Source: Eudorina sp. 2006-703-Eu-15
Taxonomy: Eukaryota > Chlorophyta > Chlorophyceae > Chlamydomonadales > Volvocaceae
DNA length: 64,000 nt
Reading direction: 5' to 3'
Assembly (NCBI GenBank): GCA_003117195.1
Contig: BDSI01000010.1
Coordinates: forward strand, 1,678,469 to 1,742,468
The stretch's first letter is position 1. Every line of letters starts with the position of its first letter. Below, one piece after another: positions 63,796 through 64,000 of this stretch. Both the position numbers and the translations under genes were made by a program. The notes below the pieces were generated by a model. The model was not told the DNA's origin, did not search any database, and worked only from the letters and a program-made list of their open reading frames with translations.

Positions 63796-64000
63796 TAATG
63801 TATCACATAAGCGATGAGGTCTATGCATGGCAAGAAAATTTAAGGAGATGATCAAGCATGCATATCCATATCCAGATTGTGTGCCCGTGTCGCGCGGCAA
63901 ACATCGATCGATGGGAGTCCGTTGTTCGTTAGCTGGCTTACTGTTGCTTGGGTTGCTTGGTTGCACGTATTTCATGTAGCTAGGAACGTGCACATGCGCA
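63796..64000. other. Window end, nothing recognised
   Basis: No coding frame with recognisable features. On the minus strand this may be further intron of the membrane-protein gene. Confidence 0.4.

Overview
The window reads as nuclear DNA of a green alga, most likely a volvocine chlorophyte (Chlamydomonas/Volvox relatives). Reasons: GC-rich coding sequence with long Ala, Gly and Pro runs, short GT-AG introns, Ty3/gypsy chromoviruses, non-LTR elements with (TTA)n tails instead of poly-A, a KDZ-type transposase-like family, and a multi-exon plastid-style SET methyltransferase gene. This assignment is inference from style, not from a marker gene. There are no operons, ribosome binding sites, CRISPR arrays or complete RNA genes.

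Layout. 1-7236: a Ty3/gypsy chromovirus (element A; 5' end outside the window). A non-LTR element (3489-6636) sits at the end of its pol gene with a 13-bp target duplication. 7237-23318: a tandem array of 5.8 near-identical units of about 2.78 kb. Each carries a spliced gene resembling the ends of a KDZ-type transposase without its catalytic core. 23319-28087: unique and degenerate sequence with minisatellites and a PHD-finger fragment. 28088-49095: a large composite retrotransposon (element C) that has taken four insertions: a young Ty3/gypsy copy (B, 31245-36423), a foldback element (about 36745-37100), a 352-bp TRIM (D, 39170-39521) and a doubly deleted gypsy copy (E, 40032-42968). 49096-50856: non-coding sequence with a remnant LINE tail. 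50857-64000: host genes, namely a SET-domain methyltransferase (+), an F-box/LRR-like protein (-) and the 3' end of a membrane-protein gene (-), with CA microsatellites.

The most notable object is element C. When D and E are removed together with one copy of each target duplication, its pol frame is continuous for about 2,232 codons. The order is: retropepsin-like region with a degenerate active site, two membrane-like segments, reverse transcriptase, RNase H, a DNMT3-like cytosine-5 methyltransferase domain, integrase, and the first half of a PHD finger. A frameshift follows. The shifted frame then gives the rest of the PHD finger, a Tudor/SH3-like stretch and a possible second, degenerate methyltransferase-like domain. 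A retroelement carrying both a writer (DNMT) and readers (PHD, Tudor-like) suggests that it acts on the chromatin state of itself or of its targets.

Elements A, B and E share one pol type, and the PBS is visible in B, D and E, so these families probably use the same primer tRNA and related integrases. B, D and E (and the foldback) lie inside C, so C is older than all of them. B has almost identical LTRs and is recent.
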